Source: JBIKLM01 sp044375105 (GTDB lineage: Bacteria; Planctomycetota; UBA1135; GCA-002686595). Taken from it: a DNA stretch of 17,174 nt. Below the pieces are notes generated by a model. It saw nothing but the letters and a program-made list of their open reading frames with translations. It did not search any database and had not been told where the DNA came from. A program made the translations under genes and the position numbers. This document shows, piece by piece, positions 5,273 to 12,591 of this stretch (within the stretch, counting starts at the first letter, position 1; every line of letters begins with the position of its first letter). The stretch is taken from the NCBI GenBank assembly GCA_044375105.1, contig JBILNK010000089.1, forward strand, positions 1-17,174, written 5' to 3'.

Positions 5273-7400
5273 GGCCCGCGAGCCGCGCTGGCCGAAGCTG
5301 TGGAACCTGCGGCGGGCGGCCCGCGGCGGCCTGAGCGTGCCGCCGACCCGCTGGCTGGCGGCGAGCGCGGCCCTAGCCGCGCGCTTCGATCCGCCGCCGG
5401 AGCTCGGGACAGGGGAGCTGATCGTGCGCTCGGTCTCGCCGCTCGAGGACCGCGCCGAAAGCAGCGGGGCGGGCCGCTTCGAGAGCCGTGTGGTCGCCGC
5501 CGGAGACCGGGCCGGCTTCGCCGCGGCCATCGAGGCCGTGGCCGGGGTCCAGATCGCCGCGGCCCCGCAGGATCCCGGGGCGCTGATGGTGCAGCCCCTG
5601 CTGCGCCCCGAGCTCGGGGGCGTGGCCTTCACCGACGGCTTCTATTGGGAGCGTTGCCTCGCGCCGGGCGGCAACCGCAGCCTGACCTCCGGGCGCGAGC
5701 GCGGCCAGGTCGAGCGCGGCGGGCTGCTGCGGGACGACCCCTGGAGCGAATTCCTCGAGCGGATCGCTGCGATCTTCGCGCGGGACTTGGCCGAGTCCGG
5801 CTGCCTGGACATCGAATTCGCCGCCGACGGGACGCGCTACACGCTGCTGCAGGTGCGGCCCGTGCGCTTCCAGGTGGCGCGCAATCCCCTGCTCAGCCTG
5901 GCGAACCATCGCGAGATCCTCGGCGATCTGCCGAGCCCCTGGGTCCTAACCGCCCTGGAGCGCGCCGGATCGGGGGCGCTGGGCTACTTCGCGCGCATCG
6001 ACTCCGAGATCGCGCGCTGGGGTGAAGCCTACGCCGTGCGGGCGGCCGGGCGTGCCTGGCTCAATTTCAGCGTTTTCTTCCGCATGATGGACCGCTGGGG
6101 CCTGCCGCGGGCCTTCGTCACCGAAGGCATCGGCGGAGCGCAGGGGGCGGAATCGGCCGGAGGCGTGCGGATCGGGCGCCTGCTGCGGCACGGCCCGCGG
6201 CTCGTGGGACTGCAGCTGATGAACCTGTGGACGGTGGCCTGCATCCCAAGGCGCCTGAGGGCGCTCGAGCGCCGTGTGCAAGAGGCGCACAGCCTGGCGG
6301 AGCTGTTCCGGGCCAGCGTGGCGGGCCTCGAGCTGGCTCTGACCACCAATTTCGCCTTGAATGGCGCCTTGACCGGCTGGATCCGCGTGCGGCGTGGGCT
6401 GCGCATCGAAGGGCGCGCCGAGGTCGTCACCGAGCGCATGCAGGCGGAGTACGAAGCGCTGCTTGGGATCCCCGCCGAGGCCCGCGGCGCCGCCTTGGAC
6501 GCCTGGCTCGAGCGCTACGGCCATCGCGGGCCCCTCGAGAGCGACCTCGCGCGGCCGCGCTTCGGCGAGCTCCGCGAGCTGCTCGCGGCCGATCTCGACC
6601 GGCGCATGGATCGCGAGGCCGCGGGCGCGGCGGGTCCGACCGGGAGCGCGGACGGGGCTCCGCGGCGAGCGGCGTCGCGCTGGTCCGCCTGGATGTTCTG
6701 GCTCGATCGGCGCCGGGAGTCCTTCCGGGACGAGCTGATGCGGATCTGGGCCCGACTGCGCGCGCGGATCCTGGCGGCGGCCGAGGCCGCCTGCCGGGCG
6801 GGAAGGCTCGCCGCGCCTCTGGACGTGTTCCTGCTGGAACCCGAGGAGTTGGCCGCTCTCGAAGGAGCGCAGGGCGTGGCCTCGGCCGTGGCGCGGCGCC
6901 GCGTGGAACGGCAGCGCCTCGCGCGGCTCGCGCTGCCCCACACGGCGGATCTGGACGCCATCCGGGCCAGCGAACGAGCGGCGCAGGAGCCCGGCGCCCC
7001 GGCTGCGCAAGGAGCCTGCGCGGCGGCTGCGGATCCGCTGCTGCGCGGCGTCGGGCTCGGGCAGGGCCCGGTCGAGGGCCGGGTGCGGCTGGTCAGTGAC
7101 CTGGTCGAGCTGCTCGAGCGCGAGCGAGAGGCCGGCCGGCCCCTGCTCGATCGGGAGACGATTCTGGTCGCCGCGGCCCTGGAGCCCGCCTGGGCGGTGG
7201 TGTTCGGGCGGCTCGGGGGCGTGGTCACGGAGCTCGGCGGCGAGCTCAGCCATGTGGCCATCCTGCTGCGCGAGGCGGGCGTGCCGGCGCTGCTCGATGT
7301 GCGCGGTGCGACAGCACAGCTGAGCGAAGGAGAGCGGATCGTCCTCGACCCCGCTGCGGGCCTTTTGCGACGGCCCGATCGACCGGGAGCGCGCCCGTAA
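5250..7400 (+). CDS. Compact PEP-synthase/rifampin-phosphotransferase-like protein
   Basis: A 716-residue protein with a PPDK-type ATP-grasp domain at the N-terminus and a phosphohistidine swivel domain at the C-terminus. ATP-grasp signs: a KLWNL...VPPTRW segment (16-34) matching the GGK-x-NL...VPxGF opening, VRSVSPLEDR (59-68), VQPLLRPELGGVAFT (114-128) and LDIEF...LLQVRP (186-204). The swivel domain holds TELGGELSHVAILLRE, where His668 aligns with the phosphorylated His of PPDK and PEP synthase. There is no C-terminal PEP-binding barrel, so the order resembles rifampin phosphotransferase, in which phosphate passes from ATP via His to a small molecule bound by the middle domain. The middle (about 215-600) is helix-rich and unrecognised, and the ATP-grasp front lobe is shorter than usual, with only about 25 residues between VPPTRW and VRS. 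Rifamycin as substrate is unproven; a dedicated metabolite kinase is equally possible. Last gene of the cluster. Confidence 0.82.
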   Translation: MPWRPLAEAREPRWPKLWNLRRAARGGLSVPPTRWLAASAALAARFDPPPELGTGELIVRSVSPLEDRAESSGAGRFESRVVAAGDRAGFAAAIEAVAGVQIAAAPQDPGALMVQPLLRPELGGVAFTDGFYWERCLAPGGNRSLTSGRERGQVERGGLLRDDPWSEFLERIAAIFARDLAESGCLDIEFAADGTRYTLLQVRPVRFQVARNPLLSLANHREILGDLPSPWVLTALERAGSGALGYFARIDSEIARWGEAYAVRAAGRAWLNFSVFFRMMDRWGLPRAFVTEGIGGAQGAESAGGVRIGRLLRHGPRLVGLQLMNLWTVACIPRRLRALERRVQEAHSLAELFRASVAGLELALTTNFALNGALTGWIRVRRGLRIEGRAEVVTERMQAEYEALLGIPAEARGAALDAWLERYGHRGPLESDLARPRFGELRELLAADLDRRMDREAAGAAGPTGSADGAPRRAASRWSAWMFWLDRRRESFRDELMRIWARLRARILAAAEAACRAGRLAAPLDVFLLEPEELAALEGAQGVASAVARRRVERQRLARLALPHTADLDAIRASERAAQEPGAPAAQGACAAAADPLLRGVGLGQGPVEGRVRLVSDLVELLEREREAGRPLLDRETILVAAALEPAWAVVFGRLGGVVTELGGELSHVAILLREAGVPALLDVRGATAQLSEGERIVLDPAAGLLRRPDRPGARP

Positions 7401-7985
7401 AGCGACGGGCCCCGGGTCGGGCTTGCAAGCCCGTTTGCTGGGCGCGGGCGCAGCGCGGGCGCGGCGCAGAAGCGGGCGATCGGGCGCCGCGGGGCGTCGC
7501 CCGCCCCATGGGTGCTTTAGAACCCACCGGGCATCCGCTCGCTGGAGAACCGCAGGGTTCACGCAGGCGGCGCGACGGGTCGGGGCTGCGCTTACACAAC
7601 CCTTACCGAGCGGGGCGTCCGCGCTGCGGAGCCGCGAAGTCCAGCCGGGAGGCGAAGCGTGGCCCCTCCGGAGCGGTCTAGAGCCGGCGTTGCAGGGCAG
7701 CAGCGCGCCGAGGAGCCCTTTTCCCCGTTCACGATCACGCTGCCAAAATCATTGGATACCGACCGCAAAGCAGGAAATCGGAGCAACCGAGGCGAGGGAG
7801 CTCGTCAATCTGGATGCGCGTCGCATGCATCCGCTCGGGGCCACGCTGGCACCGAAGCGGATCGTGGGACGCGCAGACAGCAGCACTGGTCCCCCGCCGA
7901 TGCCGCATGCGCGGCGCTCGCTTCGCGGCGTGGGTCCAGCGCTAGACCCCCAGCGGGAATCGGACGATTCCCAGGGAGCCTTGCC
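7401..7985. other. 585-base stretch without a convincing gene
   Basis: After the terminator-like palindrome, open frames exist on both strands but none shows a recognisable protein, a sensible start site or balanced composition. Small hairpins occur at 7509-7526 (TGGGT/ACCCA) and 7547-7560 (GAACC/GGTTC). The less GC-rich patch around 7718-7775 is the likeliest promoter area for the secreted protein at 7986, though no clear -35/-10 pair stands out. I could not fold any part into a tRNA. A small RNA is possible but unsupported. Confidence 0.5.
7418..7436 (+). terminator. Probable terminator after the PEP-utilising gene
   Basis: A perfect 16-base palindrome (CGGGCT, loop TGCA, AGCCCG; 7418-7433) followed by TTT lies 18 bases after the TAA stop. 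It is the only hairpin in the window with even a short T-run at the right place, so it fits a weak intrinsic terminator for the three-gene cluster. Confidence 0.6.
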
Positions 7986-8639
7986 ATGCAACCTCTCTTC
8001 CTGACCTCCAGTTCGACCGCGATCTCCCGAGCCGGCTTGGAACCGGCTCACCCCACCCGACGCCAGGCGGCCAAGGGTTCCCGGCGAACCCGACCGGCAA
8101 CCTGGCCGGCCCTGCTCGCGCTCGGGGCCCTGGCCAGCGTCGCACCCACGGCCCAAGCCCAGGTCCCGCCAGGCCCTTCGGAGGGTGCCTGCGTGAGCCT
8201 GATCCCGCAGCCGCCCCGGGTCCTCGGTGTCTCCCCGATCGCCTGCAAGTGCGGCGGGGGCGTGCAGGTCTCGGGTTCGGTCTCCTTGCCGGTGGGCCCC
8301 GGCGGCGCGCACATCGACGTGACCCCGAGCCCGGGAGGCTCGAACGGGGGGCTGCTCTGCTTCCAGGCCGTCTACTTCTTCCCTCCCCACCAGACACCCA
8401 CGGGCAGTGGTCTCTACCTGGTGACTCCGAAGCCCCTGCCGGTCCAGGCTTGGAAAGGCGACTGCGACCTCTCCGGTTGCGGTTCGGTCCTGTGGGGACT
8501 GGTGCGCTGGGGCGGCCCGGCCTGCGACTACGTGGAGTTCGATTCGCGGGCGACCGTGACCGACTTCGAGATCACCGGCCTCTGCGAACCCCTTCCGAAG
8601 GCCGGCCCTCCGCCGCAGCCGTCGGCGCTGGGCCTCTAG
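7986..8639 (+). CDS. Exported Cys-rich protein of unknown function
   Basis: A 217-residue protein starting at ATG 7986, with GGGAG about seven bases upstream. The export signal is visible: a long basic n-region (1-39), a hydrophobic core (about 40-54, ALLALGALAS) and an AxA-type cleavage site (TAQA-Q near residue 58). The n-region contains TRRQAAK and a second RR, loosely like a Tat signal but without the usual hydrophobic residues after RR, so Sec export is as likely. The mature part has eight Cys (69, 87, 89, 125, 160, 165, 180, 200), enough for four disulfides, and is rich in Gly and Pro with few charges. It ends in a Pro-rich tail. I do not recognise a family. A downstream TTG (8037) would give a more ordinary signal-peptide length. 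Codon use fits the neighbours, and the intact signal peptide argues for a real gene. Confidence 0.68.
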   Translation: MQPLFLTSSSTAISRAGLEPAHPTRRQAAKGSRRTRPATWPALLALGALASVAPTAQAQVPPGPSEGACVSLIPQPPRVLGVSPIACKCGGGVQVSGSVSLPVGPGGAHIDVTPSPGGSNGGLLCFQAVYFFPPHQTPTGSGLYLVTPKPLPVQAWKGDCDLSGCGSVLWGLVRWGGPACDYVEFDSRATVTDFEITGLCEPLPKAGPPPQPSALGL

Positions 8640-8879
8640 GCCGGAGCAGCGCCCCACGGCTGGGCCCCGGCACCGACAAGCCCCGTGCCGGAGCTCCCGC
8701 CTGAGGGGCCAGAGCTCCCGGCGTCCACCGGGCCGCGGGCCGACTCCGGTCGGCCCCGCGACCCACCCTGGGCCTGCCCAGGGCTGCAGCGGTTCGCGCC
8801 CCGTGGGGAGCGAACCGCTCGCCGCCCTGCGGCGGCCGCCATCCGTCCCGACCCACCCATGCCCATCGAGCGATTCGCC
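8640..8879. other. Gap with four tandem hairpins before the large exported protein
   Basis: This 240-base gap has inverted repeats at 8667-8691 (7-bp arms), 8766-8783 (8-bp arms), 8788-8819 (10-bp arms) and 8821-8833 (5-bp arms); the last three are nearly back to back. A direct repeat GAGCTCCCG occurs at 8691-8699 and 8712-8720. The structures could terminate the upstream transcript or form a structured leader for the next gene. The reading frame of the next gene is open across much of this gap, but its product here looks unlike protein and would precede the signal peptide. Confidence 0.5.
8766..8833 (+). repeat. Three adjacent perfect inverted repeats
   Basis: Arms: CCCTGGGC/GCCCAGGG (8766-8773, 8776-8783); AGCGGTTCGC/GCGAACCGCT (8788-8797, 8810-8819), with a nested CCC/GGG; and GCCGC/GCGGC (8821-8825, 8829-8833). 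They start two bases to about five bases apart and end 46 bases before the preferred start of the next gene. No T-run follows. Confidence 0.6.
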
Positions 8880-11204
8880 ATGCCCGTACCGGTCCTGTTC
8901 GGTCTGCTGTCCCTGGTCGCCGCCGCGAGCCCGGGGAAACCGGTCCAAGACACCACTCAGCGCCAGGCCATCCCGGCTCCCGAGCGCCTGCATGAATGCC
9001 TGCACCCGGCCCTGTGGCCGGCCTTGCGGCGGGTTCACGCGCTCGAACTGGCCTACATCGAACTCTCGATCCTGACGCCCGAAGGCACGCAGGTCGCGAC
9101 CCCGCCCAGCGAGGACTCCCCGGCGGGCAAACTGCTGATGGAAGGCCGTCCGGGCCTGTTCCCGGGGCTGGCGGCCTTCGAGTTCGTTCGTCCGGGGGAG
9201 CCGGCCCCGAGCCTGCCGATCGAAATGCTGCTCGAATGCGGGCTCCACAACGCAGGCTACGAGGGGGCTCGGGCCGCCTGGGCGCAGGCTCCGGATCTGA
9301 CGCCCTCCGATCTGCTCGCCGCGCTCGACCCTCGCTTTCTGGAAGCCGAACCCCTGCTCCGCACCGATCTGGCGCTCGAGCTGCATCGGCGCAGCCTGCA
9401 ACAACAGCGGCCCGGGGCCTTGACCCACGGCAGCATCGGCTACGTGATCTTCGGCTTCCTGCACCTGCCGGATTTTTGGCGTGGCCAGGAGGGGGCCCGT
9501 GGCGAGTTCATCAGCGGCCTTTTGGAACGCGGCATGCAGGGACCCCTGGTGGCCTGGACCGTGCGACGGGTGCTCCAGGCACCCCTCTCGCAGACCTCTT
9601 CGACCGCAGCGCGGGGCATCGCCATGGGCTGGGAGAGCCGGCGGGGTCCGGTCGGTTTCCTGCCCGTGCACGAGCAGCGCCTCGAGGCCCTGCTCGAAGA
9701 GCTGGAGGCCGAGCGGGACCGGCAGCTCCAGCCGGTCGTTCCCGATCGGCTGCGTGCGGCGGGGGAGGCGGCGGCGGACGGGGCAGCGGCTCCCGTCGGG
9801 ACGACGGGACAGGGCGGGAGGCCCGTGCCCGGCTCGGAACCCGAGTCTCCGGGTGCAAAGCAGCCGGCGGGCTCGGGTGCGGCAGAACCTGCCGCCGGGG
9901 CGACACCAGCCCCGAAGGCTGGTTCGGCCGTCGACGCGGCCGGCTCCGGCGGGACTGGGGCGGAGAGCGCTGGGGCGGAGAGCGCTGGGGCGGAGAGCGC
10001 TGGGGCGGATGGCGCAGCCTCGGAGGCCGCTGCAGCCGATGGCAGCGCCCCTGCGGGGCCGGCTGGAGCGACCCCGGGCGCCGGGTCGGCGCCACAGCAG
10101 ACCGGCCGAAAGAAAAACCGTGGCGATCTCGAGGGCGCTTTGAGCGACCTGTCCGCGGGCGGGTGGGACGAGACGAAAATGGGACCGTGGAAGGCGCTCG
10201 AAGCCCGCTTGGCCTGGACCTCGGAATTGCTGCTGTGGATCAAGCGCGAGTTGCATCCCGGTCAGCTCGGGCAGCAGTTCCGACGGTCCGACTCGCTGAC
10301 CAAGCGCATGGAGTATTGGAGCGACCTGGTCGCCAGCCTGCCCTTCGTCGAGCTGCGCGAGGAGGTGCTACGGGAACTCCAGGCCATGCTGGCGGATGAG
10401 GATGGCTGGCCCAGCACCGAGCGGGTCCGCGAGCTGCAGGCCCTGGCCGCCCTGGGCGGGCTGACCCCGGAGCAGACCAAGGAGCTGCGCGAGCTCGAGC
10501 ACCAAGTGAATGTCCAGCAGATCCGGATGATGTCGCACATGGTGCAGTGCCTGGCGAATTCCAGCGGTACCGAGCACTACGACCTCTTGGCGGACACGCT
10601 GCTCAGCGATATCCCCAAGCTGCTGCAAGGCAGCAACCTGGGAGATCCGCTCAGCTTCGATTCGAACCTGGGACCGACCTGGCTCTGGATGGCCGCCATG
10701 GGCGGGCCGGGACCCGGCCGTCTGTTGGATGGACAATTCGACGGCAGTCGCCCGAAGATCACCCCGGGTCTCAGCAACATGATGCTGCGCATGTTGCCGG
10801 AGTCGGCGAACCCCGATCGCGAGCGGCTCTTGAACCGGTATCTGCAGGAAGGCAGCCTGCCCGAGCAGATGAAGGTGCTGGGCAACTCCAAATGGCTCGG
10901 GGACGATGCCTATCGTCAGCAGCTGAACGGGTATCTGCAGCGGTCCCTGGACCCAGGCACGTCCGCGGAGGATCGCGTCCAGATGCGCGACGGCATGCTC
11001 GAGAGCCTGAGACGGCGCGGCGGCCCCGTTTCCAAGCAGCTGGTCCTGGAGAGCATTCGCGCGGGTCTGTGGCGAGACACGGCGGACGCCAGCTGGTCGA
11101 AGGGAGACCCGCAGGAGGTCTCCAAGGCGCTGTCCCTGCTGACCCCTGCGGAGCGTGCCCAGCTGGTGCAGGAGGGCTGGCTGCCCCCCCACCTGGCCTT
11201 CTGA
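8880..11204 (+). CDS. Large exported protein of unknown function with low-complexity linker
   Basis: From ATG 8880 this gives 774 residues, beginning with a short signal peptide (PVPVLFGLLSLVAAAS, cleavage near residue 17). ATG 8859 is an alternative start seven codons earlier; neither has a strong ribosome-binding site, but 8880 gives the cleaner signal. Three parts are visible: an N-terminal, mostly helical region (about 30-285) with few Cys; an Ala/Gly/Pro/Ser-rich linker (about 290-410) containing a 15-bp tandem repeat; and a C-terminal region (410-774) of charged, Leu-rich helices, some with coiled-coil character around 500-550 (ELREEVLREL, LTPEQTKELRELEHQ). No catalytic motif or known domain was recognised. 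The helical blocks joined by a flexible linker suggest a periplasmic or surface structural or interaction role, which is inference. It converges on rodA. Confidence 0.75.
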   Translation: MPVPVLFGLLSLVAAASPGKPVQDTTQRQAIPAPERLHECLHPALWPALRRVHALELAYIELSILTPEGTQVATPPSEDSPAGKLLMEGRPGLFPGLAAFEFVRPGEPAPSLPIEMLLECGLHNAGYEGARAAWAQAPDLTPSDLLAALDPRFLEAEPLLRTDLALELHRRSLQQQRPGALTHGSIGYVIFGFLHLPDFWRGQEGARGEFISGLLERGMQGPLVAWTVRRVLQAPLSQTSSTAARGIAMGWESRRGPVGFLPVHEQRLEALLEELEAERDRQLQPVVPDRLRAAGEAAADGAAAPVGTTGQGGRPVPGSEPESPGAKQPAGSGAAEPAAGATPAPKAGSAVDAAGSGGTGAESAGAESAGAESAGADGAASEAAAADGSAPAGPAGATPGAGSAPQQTGRKKNRGDLEGALSDLSAGGWDETKMGPWKALEARLAWTSELLLWIKRELHPGQLGQQFRRSDSLTKRMEYWSDLVASLPFVELREEVLRELQAMLADEDGWPSTERVRELQALAALGGLTPEQTKELRELEHQVNVQQIRMMSHMVQCLANSSGTEHYDLLADTLLSDIPKLLQGSNLGDPLSFDSNLGPTWLWMAAMGGPGPGRLLDGQFDGSRPKITPGLSNMMLRMLPESANPDRERLLNRYLQEGSLPEQMKVLGNSKWLGDDAYRQQLNGYLQRSLDPGTSAEDRVQMRDGMLESLRRRGGPVSKQLVLESIRAGLWRDTADASWSKGDPQEVSKALSLLTPAERAQLVQEGWLPPHLAF
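9954..10013 (+). repeat. Four tandem 15-bp units encoding AGAES-type repeats
   Basis: Four in-frame copies of a 15-base unit (consensus GCTGGGGCGGAGAGC); the middle two are identical, the first differs at two bases and the last at one. They encode TGAES, AGAES, AGAES, AGADG at residues 359-378 of the exported protein. Near-perfect copies suggest recent slippage expansion, and unit number may vary between strains without breaking the frame. Confidence 0.9.
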
Positions 11205-11415
11205 ACGAGGCGCTGCCCTGCGCCCCCGTTTTGCGCAGCGGCGGGCGGGGGGGGGGCCGTCCGGAGGACGTCTTGGAGCGGCGCTCCCGGACGTCCAACG
11301 TGCGGCCCTGTGGCCGGGATGCTCGCGGACACCCGGCTTCAGGGCTCGGTGTGAGCCTGCTTTGGCGATTGGGGCCCGGGAACGGCCGACTGGCCGTGCG
11401 CGGAAGCGCCGGAGC
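11205..11415. other. Convergent gap with G-run and long hairpin
   Basis: The gap between the converging exported-protein gene and rodA has no gene. It holds a small TGCGC/GCGCA hairpin (11219-11237), a run of ten G (11247-11256) and a long hairpin (11266-11296). The G-run is a likely place for slippage or sequencing error. Confidence 0.55.
11266..11296. terminator. Symmetric hairpin between convergent genes, possible two-way terminator
   Basis: GGACGTC (11266-11272) pairs with GACGTCC (11290-11296); inside a 2x2 internal loop, GGAGC (11275-11279) pairs with GCTCC (11283-11287) around a three-base loop. It lies between two converging genes, where a shared terminator is expected. No T-run is present on either side, so intrinsic termination is uncertain. 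Confidence 0.45.
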
Positions 11416-12591
11416 TCAATCGCGGAACGAGTCCGGGTCGAACGCGGGCTCCTCGCGGGCGATCAGGCCCAGGGCCAGGCCCAGGGCGAGGAAGGTCACC
11501 ATCAGGGACGAGCCCCCCGTGGAGAGCAGCGGGAGGGTCAAGCCGGTCATGGGCACCAGCCCCAGATTGACGCCCGTGTTGATGAACAGGTGGCCGGCGA
11601 AATAGAGCGCGATGCCCGCCAGGACCAGGCGCGTGTAGCGATCGCGCTGCCCGCCGGCGTAGGACAGCAGCAGCAGGACCAGAGAGAGATAGAGCACCAC
11701 CAGGGCGGTCGCGCCCAGGAAGCCGCCCTCTTCGGCGATCACGCAAAAGATCGAATCGCAGTCCCGCTCGGGGAGGTGCGCGGCCGTAGAAGCGATGCCC
11801 TGACCCAGCCCGGTGCCGGACAGGCCGCCGTTGCCGATCGAGACGCGGGCTTGATAGACGTGGAAGGGCGGCCCGCTGCGCAGGTCGATCAAGTGCTGGG
11901 GATCCCAGGTGTCCACCCAGGTTTGGACCCGGCGCAGCTGGTACTCCTTGACCCATTCGAACTCCGTAGCGCAAAAGCCCAGAGCTCCAGTCCCTAGCAA
12001 CAAGCCGATCAGCAGACGCCCGCTGGCGCCGGCCAGGAAGGCCATGCCCAAGGCGATCGGGACGAGGGTCAGAGAGGTGCCGAGGTCAGGCTGGGCGGCG
12101 ACCAGCAGCATCGGCAGGCCCACGACCAGGGCGGGCGCGAGCCACTCCCCGGGGCGCTGCAGGCGGCGCGACTGCCCCAGCTTGGCCAGGGCCAAGATCA
12201 CGGCTAGCTTGGCGAACTCGCTCGGCTGGAGGTCGAAGCCGACCGGGGTCGGGATCCAGCGCCGGGCGTTGTTGCGCTCCTCGCCGATCAGCGGGACGGC
12301 CAGCAGCAGCAAGATCGCCAGGCCATAGAACAGGAAGGTGCGCCGCTTGAGCCAGCGCGGGGGCAGGGAAAGCCCGATCAGCAACAGGGGCGCGGTCAGC
12401 AGGACCTTTTGGAGGTGGGCATCGAAGTCCACGTCGCTGCGCTGGAACAGTTCGTCCACGCTGGCCATCGAGCGCACCACGCTGAGCCCGACTCCGAGCA
12501 GCAGCAGGATCAGCAGCAACACGGACCAGGGGAAGCGCTCCTGGGACAAGGCGGCGAAGGGCCCGAAGCGGCGAGCGGAGGGGGCGCTCAT
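11416..12591 (-). CDS. rodA: RodA, peptidoglycan glycosyltransferase of the elongasome
   Basis: A 391-residue SEDS-family membrane protein that polymerises lipid II into glycan strands for lateral wall growth, paired with PBP2. About ten hydrophobic segments are present. Conserved SEDS signatures run in order: NNARRWI with LQPSEFAKLA (near 105-130), AQPDLGTSL (near 165), GNGGLSGTGLGQG (near 255), LPERDCDSIFCVIAEEGG (near 275; the Asp before SIF matches the essential Asp of SEDS proteins), and NTGVNLGLVPMTGLTLPLLS (near 345). The product could be FtsW in principle, but its place directly after the PBP2 gene argues for RodA. Its ATG overlaps the PBP2 stop in an ATGA arrangement, implying coupled translation. 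The length is normal for RodA and nothing looks broken. Confidence 0.95.
   Translation of the reverse strand: MSAPSARRFGPFAALSQERFPWSVLLLILLLLGVGLSVVRSMASVDELFQRSDVDFDAHLQKVLLTAPLLLIGLSLPPRWLKRRTFLFYGLAILLLLAVPLIGEERNNARRWIPTPVGFDLQPSEFAKLAVILALAKLGQSRRLQRPGEWLAPALVVGLPMLLVAAQPDLGTSLTLVPIALGMAFLAGASGRLLIGLLLGTGALGFCATEFEWVKEYQLRRVQTWVDTWDPQHLIDLRSGPPFHVYQARVSIGNGGLSGTGLGQGIASTAAHLPERDCDSIFCVIAEEGGFLGATALVVLYLSLVLLLLSYAGGQRDRYTRLVLAGIALYFAGHLFINTGVNLGLVPMTGLTLPLLSTGGSSLMVTFLALGLALGLIAREEPAFDPDSFRD

Noticed and set aside
7501..7600. Possible tRNA suggested by small hairpins and a GGTTC
   Set aside because: No seven-base acceptor stem, anticodon arm and T-loop could be assembled in the right order.
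8685..8858. Upstream extension of the large exported protein to 8685
   Set aside because: It would place about 60 Pro/Arg-rich residues before a clear signal peptide and runs through the hairpin cluster.
7749..10256. 835-codon open frame on the minus strand
   Set aside because: It runs across two plus-strand genes with signal peptides and across an intergenic hairpin cluster; the product is Arg/Gly-rich without domains.
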